Shown here piece after piece: positions 1 through 6,951 of a stretch of DNA of 7,137 nucleotides. How positions within the stretch are numbered: the first letter of the stretch is position 1; each line of letters begins with the position of its first letter. The DNA comes from Thermoanaerobacteraceae bacterium (GTDB lineage Bacteria; Bacillota; Desulfotomaculia; Desulfotomaculales; Ammonificaceae). Both the position numbers and the translations under genes were made by a program. The notes under the pieces are model-generated. The model worked only from the letters and a program-made list of their open reading frames with translations. It searched no databases and was not told the DNA's origin. The stretch covers positions 1-7,137 of the forward strand of contig JASEJH010000075.1 of assembly GCA_030016455.1 (NCBI GenBank), written 5' to 3'.

Positions 1-78
1 AAACTCCGCCTGCGTATACGAAAGGATGAAGGATGAAAATCAGCAGGCGAGGGAATATCCTTTGAAGCAAGGTTTACA
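1..78. other. Leading stretch, no assignable gene
   Basis: No gene can be assigned here. By the usual order of group 1 hydrogenase operons (small subunit, large subunit, cytochrome b), this could be the 3' end of the small-subunit gene or the gap after it. Two plus-strand frames close early, with TGA at 27-29 and at 34-36. The third runs on into the repeat and closes with TGA at 161-163. None of the short peptides shows a cysteine cluster pattern that would identify a hydrogenase small subunit, so the frame and the identity stay open. Confidence 0.3.
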
Positions 79-175
79 GGTCAGAATCCAGAAGTCAGAA
101 TTCAGAATGGGATTTGTAAGAATTCGCTATGCGAATTCCCTCTTTGAAACTTCTGGCTCCTGAATTCTGACCCGA
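79..175 (+). repeat. Dispersed inverted repeat, copy A
   Basis: This is one of three related intergenic elements in the window. Its ends are a perfect 9-base inverted repeat, GGTCAGAAT (79-87) and ATTCTGACC (164-172). The left arm is two tandem 14-base units, TCAGAATCCAGAAG (81-94) and TCAGAATTCAGAAT (95-108), which differ at two positions. CCAGAAGT (88-95) pairs with ACTTCTGG (149-156). The centre is a hairpin with GAATTCGC (120-127), loop TAT and GCGAATTC (131-138). The copy ends directly against the ribosome binding site of the hydrogenase gene, and it is clearly richer in A+T than the surrounding genes. It encodes nothing recognisable. It resembles a REP- or MITE-like element, but I cannot name a known family. 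Confidence 0.85.
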
Positions 176-180
176 GGAAG
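175..180 (+). promoter_or_regulatory. Ribosome binding site of hydrogenase large subunit
   Basis: AGGAAG lies seven bases before the GTG at 188. This supports GTG as the true start codon, since no ATG near the conserved N-terminus would do. The site begins at the last conserved base of repeat copy A. Confidence 0.7.
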
Positions 181-187
181 TGATCCG

Positions 188-1585
188 GTGAGCGGACAGA
201 TCGTCATCAACCCGGTCACCCGGGCCAACAACCGCGGCCACGTTGAGGTTACCATCGCGGATGGAAAGATTGTGGACTGCCGGTCCAGTGCCTTCTTATT
301 TCGCGGCTTTGAAATTATGCTCCGGGGCCGGGATCCGCGTGACGCGCCTTATTTTACGCAACGCATTTGCGGCATCTGTGCAACGGCGCACGCTACGGCT
401 GCCGCCTTTGCTCTGGAAGAACTGGCGGGTGTGGTGCCGCCGAAAAACGGCAACCTGCTCCGGAATTTGATTTTTGGGGCAGACTTCCTGCAGAACCACC
501 TCCGGCACTTTTATCTGCTGGAGTTACCCGATTACGCCCGCGGTCCGGACAAACCTCCTTTCCAACCCCGCTACCGGCGCGGCTACCGCCTCTCACCGGA
601 AATCGAAACCAGGCTCAGGGAACACTATTTCGAGGCTGCGGATGTCAGCCGCGTCGCCCACGAGATGGTGACCGCACTCGGAGGCAAGGCACCGTTTCCA
701 CACGGGATCCTGGCCGGCGGTTCCACCGTGCCGCCGGACGGCGCCGTTATCCTTGACTTGCAGGCGAAGCTCCGCGTAATAACCAGGTTTGTCCGGGAAA
801 AAATGATCTCCGACGCGCAGACCATCGCCGCGGCTTATCCGGAATGTTACGAGCTGGGGAAGCGTCCTTTGCGTCTTCTGGGCTACGGCTGCTTTCCCGT
901 GGACCCGGAGCGGAAGAAATTTCACCTTCCCGGCGGGGTAGTTGAAGAAACCGGCATCCGGGAGGTGGATACGGACCTCGTCGCCGAGCACCTGCGCCAC
1001 GCTTACTTCGAAGAGCAGGGCGGGCCCCAGGCCCCGGAGACCGCCATAACCAGACCGGCCCCCAGAAAACCCGGCGCCTACTCCTGGATTAAGGCACCGC
1101 GCTACGAGCAAAAGGCTTTCGAGGGCGGGCCGCTGGCGCGAATGTGGGTGGCGGGCCGTTACCGGCGCGGCGTCTCGGCCATGGACCGGATCCTGGCGCG
1201 GGTTATGGAAACTGAGATGCTCTGCGGTTTAATGGAGCGGTGGCTGGAAAAACTCGAACCCGGCGAACCGGTATTCTCCGCCTCCGACGTACCCAAAACC
1301 GGGGAGGGGCTGGGGCTCACCGACTCGATGCGGGGACCGCTCCTGCACTACCTCCGCGTGGAAGGGGGCCGCATCAGCCGGTACGAGATTATTACCCCCT
1401 CGGCATGGAATTTTTCACCCCAGGACGACGCGGGACAGCCGGGGCCCGTTGAGGAAGCGCTTCTCGGCACGCCTATCGCCGACCCCCGGGAACCGGTCGA
1501 GGTGGGACGGATCATCCGCTCCTTCGACCCGTGCTACGCTTGCGCCACGCATATCATTTCAGAAAGGATAAAAGCTATAGGGTAA
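188..1585 (+). CDS. [NiFe] hydrogenase large subunit (group 1, uptake type)
   Basis: This is the catalytic subunit of a [NiFe] hydrogenase, which splits H2 at a Ni-Fe(CN)2CO centre and passes electrons through the small subunit's iron-sulfur clusters. The 465 residues carry both metal-binding motifs. The N-terminal one is RICGICATAH with C61, C64 and H68. The C-terminal one is DPCYACATH with C449, C452 and H455. A maturation protease should cut after H455 and release a short tail of ten residues. The block FRGFEIMLRGRDPRDA (38-53) and the segment MRGPLLHY with a conserved Arg fit group 1 rather than the complex I-like group 4. The length suits the shorter group 1 enzymes (my recollection is about 460-480 residues). 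Oddly, the Glu of the usual TRIEGH segment is Asn14 here (TRANN). The GTG start is set by AGGAAG seven bases upstream. A cytochrome b gene follows after a 148-base gap filled mostly by repeat copy B, which suggests a membrane-bound respiratory enzyme. The small subunit should lie upstream, outside the window. I give no gene symbol because naming varies (hyaB, hupL, hydB). Confidence 0.95.
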   Translation: MSGQIVINPVTRANNRGHVEVTIADGKIVDCRSSAFLFRGFEIMLRGRDPRDAPYFTQRICGICATAHATAAAFALEELAGVVPPKNGNLLRNLIFGADFLQNHLRHFYLLELPDYARGPDKPPFQPRYRRGYRLSPEIETRLREHYFEAADVSRVAHEMVTALGGKAPFPHGILAGGSTVPPDGAVILDLQAKLRVITRFVREKMISDAQTIAAAYPECYELGKRPLRLLGYGCFPVDPERKKFHLPGGVVEETGIREVDTDLVAEHLRHAYFEEQGGPQAPETAITRPAPRKPGAYSWIKAPRYEQKAFEGGPLARMWVAGRYRRGVSAMDRILARVMETEMLCGLMERWLEKLEPGEPVFSASDVPKTGEGLGLTDSMRGPLLHYLRVEGGRISRYEIITPSAWNFSPQDDAGQPGPVEEALLGTPIADPREPVEVGRIIRSFDPCYACATHIISERIKAIG

Positions 1586-1593
1586 AGTTATGA

Positions 1594-1697
1594 GGTCAGA
1601 ATCCAGAATTCGGAATTCAGAATAGGGTTTGTAGAAATTCGCATAGCGAATTCCCTCTTCCAACCTTCTGGATTCTGACTACTGGATTCTGAATTCT
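1594..1697 (+). repeat. Dispersed inverted repeat, copy B
   Basis: This is the second copy, in the same orientation as copy A, beginning eight bases after the hydrogenase stop codon. Its stem is the longest perfect arm of the three: GTCAGAATCCAGAA (1595-1608) pairs with TTCTGGATTCTGAC (1666-1679). The left arm again holds two 14-base units (1596-1609 and 1610-1623). The core is AATTCGC (1636-1642), loop ATA and GCGAATT (1646-1652). The loop is ATA where copy A has TAT. An additional arm unit follows at 1681-1697, making the right end longer than in copy A. It fills most of the gap between the hydrogenase and cytochrome b genes. Confidence 0.85.
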
Positions 1698-1718
1698 AAG
1701 TTGCGGGATTAACCATTC

Positions 1719-1726
1719 AGGAGGGG
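1719..1726 (+). promoter_or_regulatory. Strong ribosome binding site of cytochrome b gene
   Basis: AGGAGGGG stands seven bases before ATG 1734. This favours that ATG over the in-frame TTG at 1731, which would lie only four bases away. Confidence 0.8.
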
Positions 1727-1733
1727 AAGCTTG

Positions 1734-2306
1734 ATGCAATTGCGCCATCCGCTGCCGGTCAGGATTTTTCACTGGACGCTGGCGCCGCTGGCCGTCGCGC
1801 TGGTCACCAGCGGCCTTTACATCAGCGAACCACCGCGAGCCGGCGGTAGTATGCGCACGGCAAGGCAGATACACTCGCTTGCCGGGTTTCTTTTCACTTT
1901 CGGGTTTATCGCCCGGGTTTACTACGGCATCCTCCGACGTGACTGGCGCCTGATTCTTCCGGAGCGGCACGACCTAAAAAAGCTGCCCCGTTTTCTGCGG
2001 TACCAGTTTTACCTGACGCCGGAAAAACCAAAGTTTCGCCGGTACAACGTCGGCCAGAAATTTCTTTACACCTTCTGGCCGCTCGAAGCGCTGGTCATTC
2101 TGCCCCTCGGGTTCTTCCTGTACGCCCCGAAGCTGTTTGCCCGGCCGGTTAAATGGCTGGGAGGATTCAACCGGGTCCGGAGCCTGGTTTACTACAGTAC
2201 TCTTCTTACCGCCGGAACGATCGCCGCCCACATCTACCTGGCCCTGACCGACAGCGTAGGAAAACTGAAATCTATCTTCACGGGGGATTACAACCGGGGA
2301 ACGTAA
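1734..2306 (+). CDS. Hydrogenase-associated membrane cytochrome b
   Basis: This 190-residue integral membrane protein belongs to the cytochrome b561/HyaC-FdnI superfamily. It would anchor the hydrogenase dimer to the membrane and carry its electrons through heme b to menaquinone or ubiquinone. Four hydrophobic helices are visible at about residues 13-31, 47-68, 111-131 and 150-171. The likely heme ligands are H13 (IFHW, helix 1), H47 (QIHSLAGF, helix 2) and H166 (AAHIYLAL, helix 4). Two-heme relatives usually have two histidines in helix 4, but the position about 14 residues before H166 is V152 followed by tyrosines, so one heme may be missing or ligated differently. A positively charged loop links helices 2 and 3 (about 68-109). 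The ATG at 1734 is chosen from the ribosome binding site. The gene ends the operon: the next gene is convergent and its stop codon lies 28 bases away. I give no symbol because hyaC, hupC and hydC are all used. Confidence 0.88.
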   Translation: MQLRHPLPVRIFHWTLAPLAVALVTSGLYISEPPRAGGSMRTARQIHSLAGFLFTFGFIARVYYGILRRDWRLILPERHDLKKLPRFLRYQFYLTPEKPKFRRYNVGQKFLYTFWPLEALVILPLGFFLYAPKLFARPVKWLGGFNRVRSLVYYSTLLTAGTIAAHIYLALTDSVGKLKSIFTGDYNRGT

Positions 2307-2334
2307 TAGCTAATTCATCCTTCCGCCTTTCCCA

Positions 2335-2661
2335 TCAAGGCTTCTTCCGGCCTTCCGTTGTTTCGTCAGGACCGCTTTCCTCACTCAGCCGGGAAGGCTT
2401 TTTGCGCTCGAGGGTATCCCGCTCGACCAGCCTGGCAAGCATTGAGGCCAGCGCCCGGCGCTCGATCTCGTTTCCCTGGTCCCACAGCTCTTTTATCAGG
2501 CGCTGCTCCCGGTTGGCCGAATCAACGTAACGGTTGAGCAGTTCGCCAAACCGATAGCCTATCTCCTCGGCGTTTTCATCAGACACACCCGCCAGCCGCA
2601 GCGCCTTAAGTCCCTTGCCCAGCCACTCCTTGAATTCGTTCCAGCCCAGGTCTACCTCCAT
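2335..2661 (-). CDS. DUF3243 family protein
   Basis: This is a small soluble protein of 108 residues that I recognise as a DUF3243 member, the family of Bacillus YmfJ. Recognition rests on the overall pattern: an N-terminal W-x-x-F/W-K-x-W/F-L-G helix (about 7-16), a 'GVSDENAEEIGYRFGELL' stretch (about 25-42), and the segment RLIKELWDQGNEIERRALASML (about 54-75), which is the most family-like part. The family has no established biochemical function that I know of. Residues from about 80 onward form a highly charged tail rich in Lys, Arg, Glu and Ser that goes beyond the usual core of about 70-85 residues. GGGGGTGG, a few bases before ATG 2661, can serve as ribosome binding site. The gene follows folC on the same strand after 68 bases and probably shares its transcript. 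Confidence 0.78.
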   Translation of the reverse strand: MEVDLGWNEFKEWLGKGLKALRLAGVSDENAEEIGYRFGELLNRYVDSANREQRLIKELWDQGNEIERRALASMLARLVERDTLERKKPSRLSEESGPDETTEGRKKP

Positions 2662-2711
2662 CTTACCACCCCCATGCCTTTATTATGCGTTGTTTGGCCC
2701 GGCCCAATTCC

Positions 2712-2728
2712 GCAGGGCGCCCCCCTGC
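2712..2728 (-). other. GC-rich hairpin after folC
   Basis: GCAGGG (2712-2717) and CCCTGC (2723-2728) form a six-pair stem with a five-base loop, two bases beyond the folC stop codon on the minus strand. No run of T follows in the direction of transcription, so it does not qualify as an ordinary intrinsic terminator. It could stabilise the folC 3' end or cause a pause before the DUF3243 gene. Confidence 0.4.
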
Positions 2729-2729
2729 C

Positions 2730-4046
2730 TTAACGCAACTCCCCGGTCCTGAAGAACCGGTCTCTCCGGGCCAAAAACGCCCGCGCCTCGGCAATAAGGT
2801 AGAGCGAACCCGTTACGACAACCACATCCTCCGGCCGGGCAAGCGCCAGCGCGCGCTCTACCGCCGCAGCAACATCCTCGATCTCGTCTACCGCCGGTAC
2901 ATACAGCCGCGCCAAAGCCGCCAGCATCCGCCAGTCTCCGGCGCGCGACCCCGGCGGCCGGGTGACTACTACCGCCCTGGCCAACGGGCACAAGACTGCA
3001 GCCGCTTCCCCCCGCTCCTTATCCGCGAGCATCCCGATTACAAGCACCAGCGGCCGCTCCGGAAAGTAACCTTGCAGCGCCTCCCGCAGCGCCATCGCTC
3101 CGGCGGTGTTATGCGCTCCGTCCAAAATCACCGGCGGGTTCTCCCGCAGCACCTCCAGCCGGCCCGGCCATGTTGCGGCCGCCAGGCCCTCGTGCACCGC
3201 CGCCTCGCCCAGCCGCCAGCCCCGCTCGGCGAGCAACCTGGCGGCAGCTACCGCAGAAGCGGCGTTCTGCTGCTGGTGGCGGCCCAAAAGCCTTACCCGG
3301 ATCCCCCGCGTTTCACCCCACCAGCCGCGGACGTCCAGCTCCTGGCCCGCCAGGTCGCTTTTCCGCGCCTTCGGGTAAAAATCCCGCCCCAAAACAAAAA
3401 GCGGCGCGCCTCTTGCGGTGCACTCCCTTTCGATTACGGCCAGCGCCGCGCCCTCGGCCCCCGTAACCACCGGAACCCCTGGTTTTATTATCCCCGCCTT
3501 CTCGCCGGCGATCTGCTCGATCGACTCCCCCAGATAGTCGGTGTGGTCTACCGTTACGTTGGTGATCACGACAACCTCCGGCGAAACGACGTTTGTAGCG
3601 TCGTAACGCCCGCCCAGGCCCACCTCGACCACCGCCACGTCCACGGATTCCCGGGCAAAAAAAAGAAAGGCCAAAGCCGTATGAATCTCAAACTCGGTCG
3701 GGACGACGCCTCCGGTCCGCAGCGTCTCCAGCGCCGGCCGGACCGCCGAGATCAATCCGGCGAGCCGGGCGGGTTCTATGGCCGCGCCGTTGATCCGGAA
3801 ACGCTCGGTATAAGAGTGCAGGTGCGGCGAGGTAAAGGTACCCGTCCTGTAGCCGGCGGCTGCCAGCACTGCCGTGAGAAACGCGCAGACCGACCCCTTG
3901 CCGTTGGTGCCGCCTACGTGCACCGCCGGGAACCGGCGTTCAGGATTGCCCAGCCGCCCGAGCAACGCAGTGATCCGCTCCAGTCCCGGCTTTATCCCCG
4001 CCGCCGCGGCGCCCTGCATGTAACGGATCGCTTCTTCGTAGTCCAT
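2730..4046 (-). CDS. folC: Bifunctional dihydrofolate synthase / folylpolyglutamate synthase
   Basis: This ATP-dependent cytoplasmic ligase adds L-glutamate to dihydropteroate and extends the glutamate tail of folates (folate biosynthesis and retention). It belongs to the Mur ligase superfamily. The 438 residues are full length for FolC. The visible signatures, in order, are the P-loop GTNGKGS (46-52), SPHL (73-76), EVGLGGR with the metal-binding E141, H168 in VDHTDYLG, the EKAGIIKPG segment with the probably carbamylated K183, HQQQN (257-261), WPGRLE (293-298), DGAHN (309-313) and a C-terminal GSLYLIAEA. The start MDYEEAIRYM matches the usual FolC N-terminus, so ATG 4046 is kept, although no convincing ribosome binding site precedes it. 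It follows valS on the same strand, as in many Firmicutes, with repeat copy C in the 135-base gap. The DUF3243 gene follows it. Confidence 0.96.
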   Translation of the reverse strand: MDYEEAIRYMQGAAAAGIKPGLERITALLGRLGNPERRFPAVHVGGTNGKGSVCAFLTAVLAAAGYRTGTFTSPHLHSYTERFRINGAAIEPARLAGLISAVRPALETLRTGGVVPTEFEIHTALAFLFFARESVDVAVVEVGLGGRYDATNVVSPEVVVITNVTVDHTDYLGESIEQIAGEKAGIIKPGVPVVTGAEGAALAVIERECTARGAPLFVLGRDFYPKARKSDLAGQELDVRGWWGETRGIRVRLLGRHQQQNAASAVAAARLLAERGWRLGEAAVHEGLAAATWPGRLEVLRENPPVILDGAHNTAGAMALREALQGYFPERPLVLVIGMLADKERGEAAAVLCPLARAVVVTRPPGSRAGDWRMLAALARLYVPAVDEIEDVAAAVERALALARPEDVVVVTGSLYLIAEARAFLARRDRFFRTGELR

Positions 4047-4067
4047 AACTGCTTTTAGGAAGAGTTT

Positions 4068-4174
4068 TCGGGTCAGTATTCAGGAGTCAGAATCCGGAAG
4101 GTTCAAAGAAGGAATTCGCGCGCGAATTCCCACAAAGCCTACTCTGTATTCTGAATTCTGACTTCTGGCTGCTA
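4068..4174 (-). repeat. Dispersed inverted repeat, copy C (reverse orientation)
   Basis: This third copy aligns with the reverse complement of copy A over almost its whole length, including the asymmetric parts TTTGT (left of the core) and CTTTGAA (right of the core). In minus-strand sense it runs from just after the valS stop codon to 21 bases before folC. The core is a perfect 20-base palindrome at 4111-4130 with GAATTC on each side. GTCAGAAT (4086-4093) pairs with ATTCTGAC (4155-4162). Tandem 14-base units lie at 4073-4086 and 4087-4100 and one at 4148-4161. The outermost unit at the valS side (4162-4174) is degenerate. As in copy A, CTGACCCGA is conserved at the downstream end. Confidence 0.85.
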
Positions 4175-4181
4175 CTATAAC

Positions 4182-6830
4182 TTATCCCGCCTCGCTCAGC
4201 ATCCTCAGCCGGCTTTCCAGCGCTTCCCGTTTCTGGGACAGCTCCGCCTGTTTCGCGCGTTCCTTCGCCACCACTTCGGCCGGGGCCTTGGCCAGGAAGC
4301 CGGTATTCTTAAGTTTGGCCTCCACCCGGGCCAGTTCCTTCGCCACCGTATCCAGTTCTTTCGCCAGCCGGGCCTGCTCCTTGTTGATGTCGATCAGGCC
4401 GCCGAGCGGGACGAAAATCTGAACTCCGGCCGCCACTGCGTGCGCAGCCTGCGCCGGCTTGGCCGCCAGCTCTTCCAGGACGGAGACCGTTGCGGCGGTA
4501 AGCTCTTCGATGTATTCCTTCCCGCGCGCCACAACCTCAAGCACTCTTGCGTCCGGCGCCACCAGGATCACCGCCGCCCTCCGTCCGAGCGGCACGTTCA
4601 TCTCCGCCCGGATGTGCCGTACCGTCCGGATGATCGCGATCAGCCGGCCCATTTCCTCCTCCGCCGCCGGGTCCGCCAGCGCCGGCTCGTCTTCCGGCCA
4701 GGACTGGACGATCAGCGGCGCTTCACCGGGTGCGAGGTGGTGCCAGATCTCCTCGGTCGCGAACGGGATGAACGGGTGGAGAAGCTTGAGCGTCCCGCCC
4801 AGCACCCGGCACAGCACCGCGCGCGCGACCGCCTGCTCCCCGGGCGTCCCCCGGTAAAGCCTGGGTTTGGCCAGCTCGATGTACCAGTCACAGAATTCGT
4901 CCCAAACAAAATCGTAGAGCACCCGTGCGGCCTCGCCCACCTCGTAAGCCTCGAGGTACTCAGTGGCCCTGGCCACCGCTTCCCGGTAACGGCTCAAAAT
5001 CCAGCGGTCTGCAAGCTCATAAGCCCCGTCCGCCGGCTGCGCCCCCGGTTCCGCCAGGTTCATCAGGACGAACCGCGAAGCGTTCCAGAGCTTGTTGACG
5101 AAATTCCGCGCCCCGTCTAACTTCTCGAAGTGGAAGCGCAGGTCGTTTCCGGGGGTGCTCCCGGTAACCAGCATGAACCGGAGGCTATCCGCGCCGTGGC
5201 TTTCGATGACCTCGATCGGGTCCACGCCGTTTCCCAGCGACTTGGACATCTTGCGCCCGAGGGCGTCCAGCACCAGGCCGTGGATGAAAACCTCCCGGAA
5301 CGGCACCTCCTTCATGAAGGCCAGGCCCATGAAGATCATCCGTGCCACCCAGAAGAAGATGATGTCCCGCCCGGTCACCAGCACCGACGTCGGGTAGTAA
5401 TAGGCCAGATCAACCGTCTCGTCCGGCCAACCGAGCGTGGAGAAAGGCCAGAGCGCCGAAGAAAACCAGGTGTCCAGCACGTCGGGGTCCTGTTCCACCT
5501 GCGCCGAGCCACAGCGCGGGCATCGTTTGACCTCGCCCCGCGACGCGGTGCTCTCCCCGCAGTCGGGACAGTGCCAGACCGGAATCCGGTGGCCCCACCA
5601 GAGCTGCCGCGAGATGCACCAGTCCCGGATCTGTTCAAGCCAGTTGAGGTAAACCTTCGTAAAGCGTTCCGGGATAAAGCGCACTCGCCCGTCCTTCACT
5701 GCCTGGATCGCCGGCTCCGCCAGGGGTTTCATCCGGACAAACCATTGCTTGGAAACCGTTGGCTCGATCACGGTATCGCACCGGTAACAGTGACCCACCG
5801 CGTGGCTCAGGTCCTCCACCTTCACCAGGAGTTTTTGCGTTCGGAGGTCCTCCACCACGCGCTTTCGGCACTCCCAGCGGTCGAGTCCCGCGTAGCGCGC
5901 ACCGGCGTCCGCCGTCATCCGCCCGTCCGGGCCGATGACCTGCACGGCGGGAAGATTGTGCCGCTGCCCGATCTCGAAGTCGTTCGGGTCGTGCGCCGGC
6001 GTTACCTTGAGTGCCCCCGTCCCGAACTCCATCGCCACATACTCGTCGGCGATGACGGGAATCTCCCGCCCGACAAGCGGCAGCACCACGGTTTTCCCGA
6101 TCAGCTCCCGGTACCGTTCGTCGGCCGGGTTGACCGCCACCGCTGTGTCGCCGAGCATCGTTTCCGGCCGGGTCGTAGCAATCTCGATGAACCCGGTCCC
6201 GCCTTTCAGCGGGTACCTGATGTAATAAAGGTGCGCCGCGGTATCCTTGTGCTCCACCTCGATATCGGAAATCACCGTGTGGCAGTGGGGGCACCAGTTG
6301 ACGATGTAATTGTCGCGGTAAATGAGCCCCCGCTCATAGAGCCGCAGGAAAACCTCCTGCACCGCTTCCGAGCAACCCTCATCCATCGTAAACCGCTCCC
6401 GGTCCCAGTCGCAGGAAGCACCGAGGCGCCTGAGTTGCCCGGTGATCACGTGTCCGTATTTTTCCTTCCATGCCCACACCCGCTCGAGGAACTTCTCCCG
6501 TCCAAGGTCAAAGCGGGAGAGCCCCTCCTTCGCCAGCATCGCTTCCACACGCGCCTGGGTGGCGATCCCGGCGTGGTCCGTCCCGGGCAGCCAGAGCACG
6601 GCGTACCCCTGCATCCGCCGCCAGCGGATCAGCACGTCCTGCAACGTATTGTCCAGCGCGTGCCCCATATGGAGCTCGCCCGTCACGTTCGGCGGCGGCA
6701 TTACAATGCAGAAGGGTTCCCTGTTCCGGTCGATGATACCCCGGAAGTATTTCCCTTCCTCCCAGAACCGGTACCACTTTTCTTCCACCAGTTTCGGGTT
6801 ATAGACCGTAGGCAAAGTCTTTCCGCCCAA
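4182..6830 (-). CDS. valS: Valyl-tRNA synthetase
   Basis: This class I aminoacyl-tRNA synthetase charges tRNA-Val and edits mischarged threonine. With the TTG at 6830 as start it has 882 residues, close to the usual Firmicute length of about 880. Seen in order are [12 protein letters not shown] near the N-terminus, the HIGH-type motif HMGH (54-57), the editing (CP1) domain with [17 protein letters not shown], a zinc ribbon with C421, C424, C437 and C440, [13 protein letters not shown] (527-531), an anticodon-binding domain with [15 protein letters not shown], and a C-terminal charged coiled coil (about 812-882) typical of ValS. The frame is open up to ATG 6920, but the extra 30 residues are unlike ValS, and a sigma-A-like promoter at 6951-6922 would put that ATG upstream of the transcript start. 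GGAGG at 6846-6842 precedes TTG 6830 by 11 bases. A second TTG at 6815, directly before PTVYNP, is also possible (877 residues). folC follows on the same strand. Confidence 0.95.
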   Translation of the reverse strand: MGGKTLPTVYNPKLVEEKWYRFWEEGKYFRGIIDRNREPFCIVMPPPNVTGELHMGHALDNTLQDVLIRWRRMQGYAVLWLPGTDHAGIATQARVEAMLAKEGLSRFDLGREKFLERVWAWKEKYGHVITGQLRRLGASCDWDRERFTMDEGCSEAVQEVFLRLYERGLIYRDNYIVNWCPHCHTVISDIEVEHKDTAAHLYYIRYPLKGGTGFIEIATTRPETMLGDTAVAVNPADERYRELIGKTVVLPLVGREIPVIADEYVAMEFGTGALKVTPAHDPNDFEIGQRHNLPAVQVIGPDGRMTADAGARYAGLDRWECRKRVVEDLRTQKLLVKVEDLSHAVGHCYRCDTVIEPTVSKQWFVRMKPLAEPAIQAVKDGRVRFIPERFTKVYLNWLEQIRDWCISRQLWWGHRIPVWHCPDCGESTASRGEVKRCPRCGSAQVEQDPDVLDTWFSSALWPFSTLGWPDETVDLAYYYPTSVLVTGRDIIFFWVARMIFMGLAFMKEVPFREVFIHGLVLDALGRKMSKSLGNGVDPIEVIESHGADSLRFMLVTGSTPGNDLRFHFEKLDGARNFVNKLWNASRFVLMNLAEPGAQPADGAYELADRWILSRYREAVARATEYLEAYEVGEAARVLYDFVWDEFCDWYIELAKPRLYRGTPGEQAVARAVLCRVLGGTLKLLHPFIPFATEEIWHHLAPGEAPLIVQSWPEDEPALADPAAEEEMGRLIAIIRTVRHIRAEMNVPLGRRAAVILVAPDARVLEVVARGKEYIEELTAATVSVLEELAAKPAQAAHAVAAGVQIFVPLGGLIDINKEQARLAKELDTVAKELARVEAKLKNTGFLAKAPAEVVAKERAKQAELSQKREALESRLRMLSEAG

Positions 6831-6841
6831 AGTATTCCATC

Positions 6842-6846
6842 CCTCC
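6842..6846 (-). promoter_or_regulatory. Probable valS ribosome binding site
   Basis: GGAGG on the minus strand is the best Shine-Dalgarno sequence between the promoter and the conserved start of ValS. It is 11 bases before TTG 6830, somewhat long. It is 26 bases from TTG 6815 and only one base from an out-of-frame ATG at 6840, so neither of those fits it well. Confidence 0.5.
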
Positions 6847-6921
6847 GGTAAACCTGCGCGGCAAAATAGAAGTGCGTAAATTCCTTTAAACAGCCGTGCT
6901 TCCGGCATTTCGTTATCCATA

Positions 6922-6951
6922 ATCTTACCCGCTCAAGCCCGGCCGTGTCAA
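6922..6951 (-). promoter_or_regulatory. Sigma-A-like promoter for valS-folC
   Basis: On the minus strand a perfect -35 hexamer TTGACA (6951-6946) is followed after 18 bases by TAAGAT (6927-6922), which matches TATAAT at four of six positions including the key second A and last T. Transcription would begin near 6916-6914, leaving an untranslated leader of about 85 bases before TTG 6830. The match is by eye and the -10 box is imperfect. Confidence 0.5.

Noticed and set aside
188..1585. Group 4 (energy-converting) hydrogenase or complex I-like subunit
   Set aside because: The extended FRGFE...GRDPRDA block, the C-terminal tail cleavable after DPCYACATH and the adjoining cytochrome b fit group 1. 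No complex I-like membrane subunits are present.
2712..2728. Intrinsic terminator between folC and the DUF3243 gene
   Set aside because: A good stem exists, but no T-run follows it on the minus strand, so it is listed only as a hairpin.
2685..4058. 457-residue open frame on the plus strand, opposite folC
   Set aside because: FolC on the minus strand carries every family signature. The opposite frame is Arg/Pro-rich with no domain and no start signals.
79..4174. CRISPR array from the repeated segments
   Set aside because: The three copies are separated by whole genes, differ in orientation and vary in sequence. There are no regular spacers and no cas genes.
5130..6851. 573-residue open frame on the plus strand, opposite valS
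   Set aside because: It is the antisense shadow of a full-length valS with all motifs. The translation is rich in Arg, Pro and His, as antisense frames of GC-rich genes are, and has no recognisable domain.
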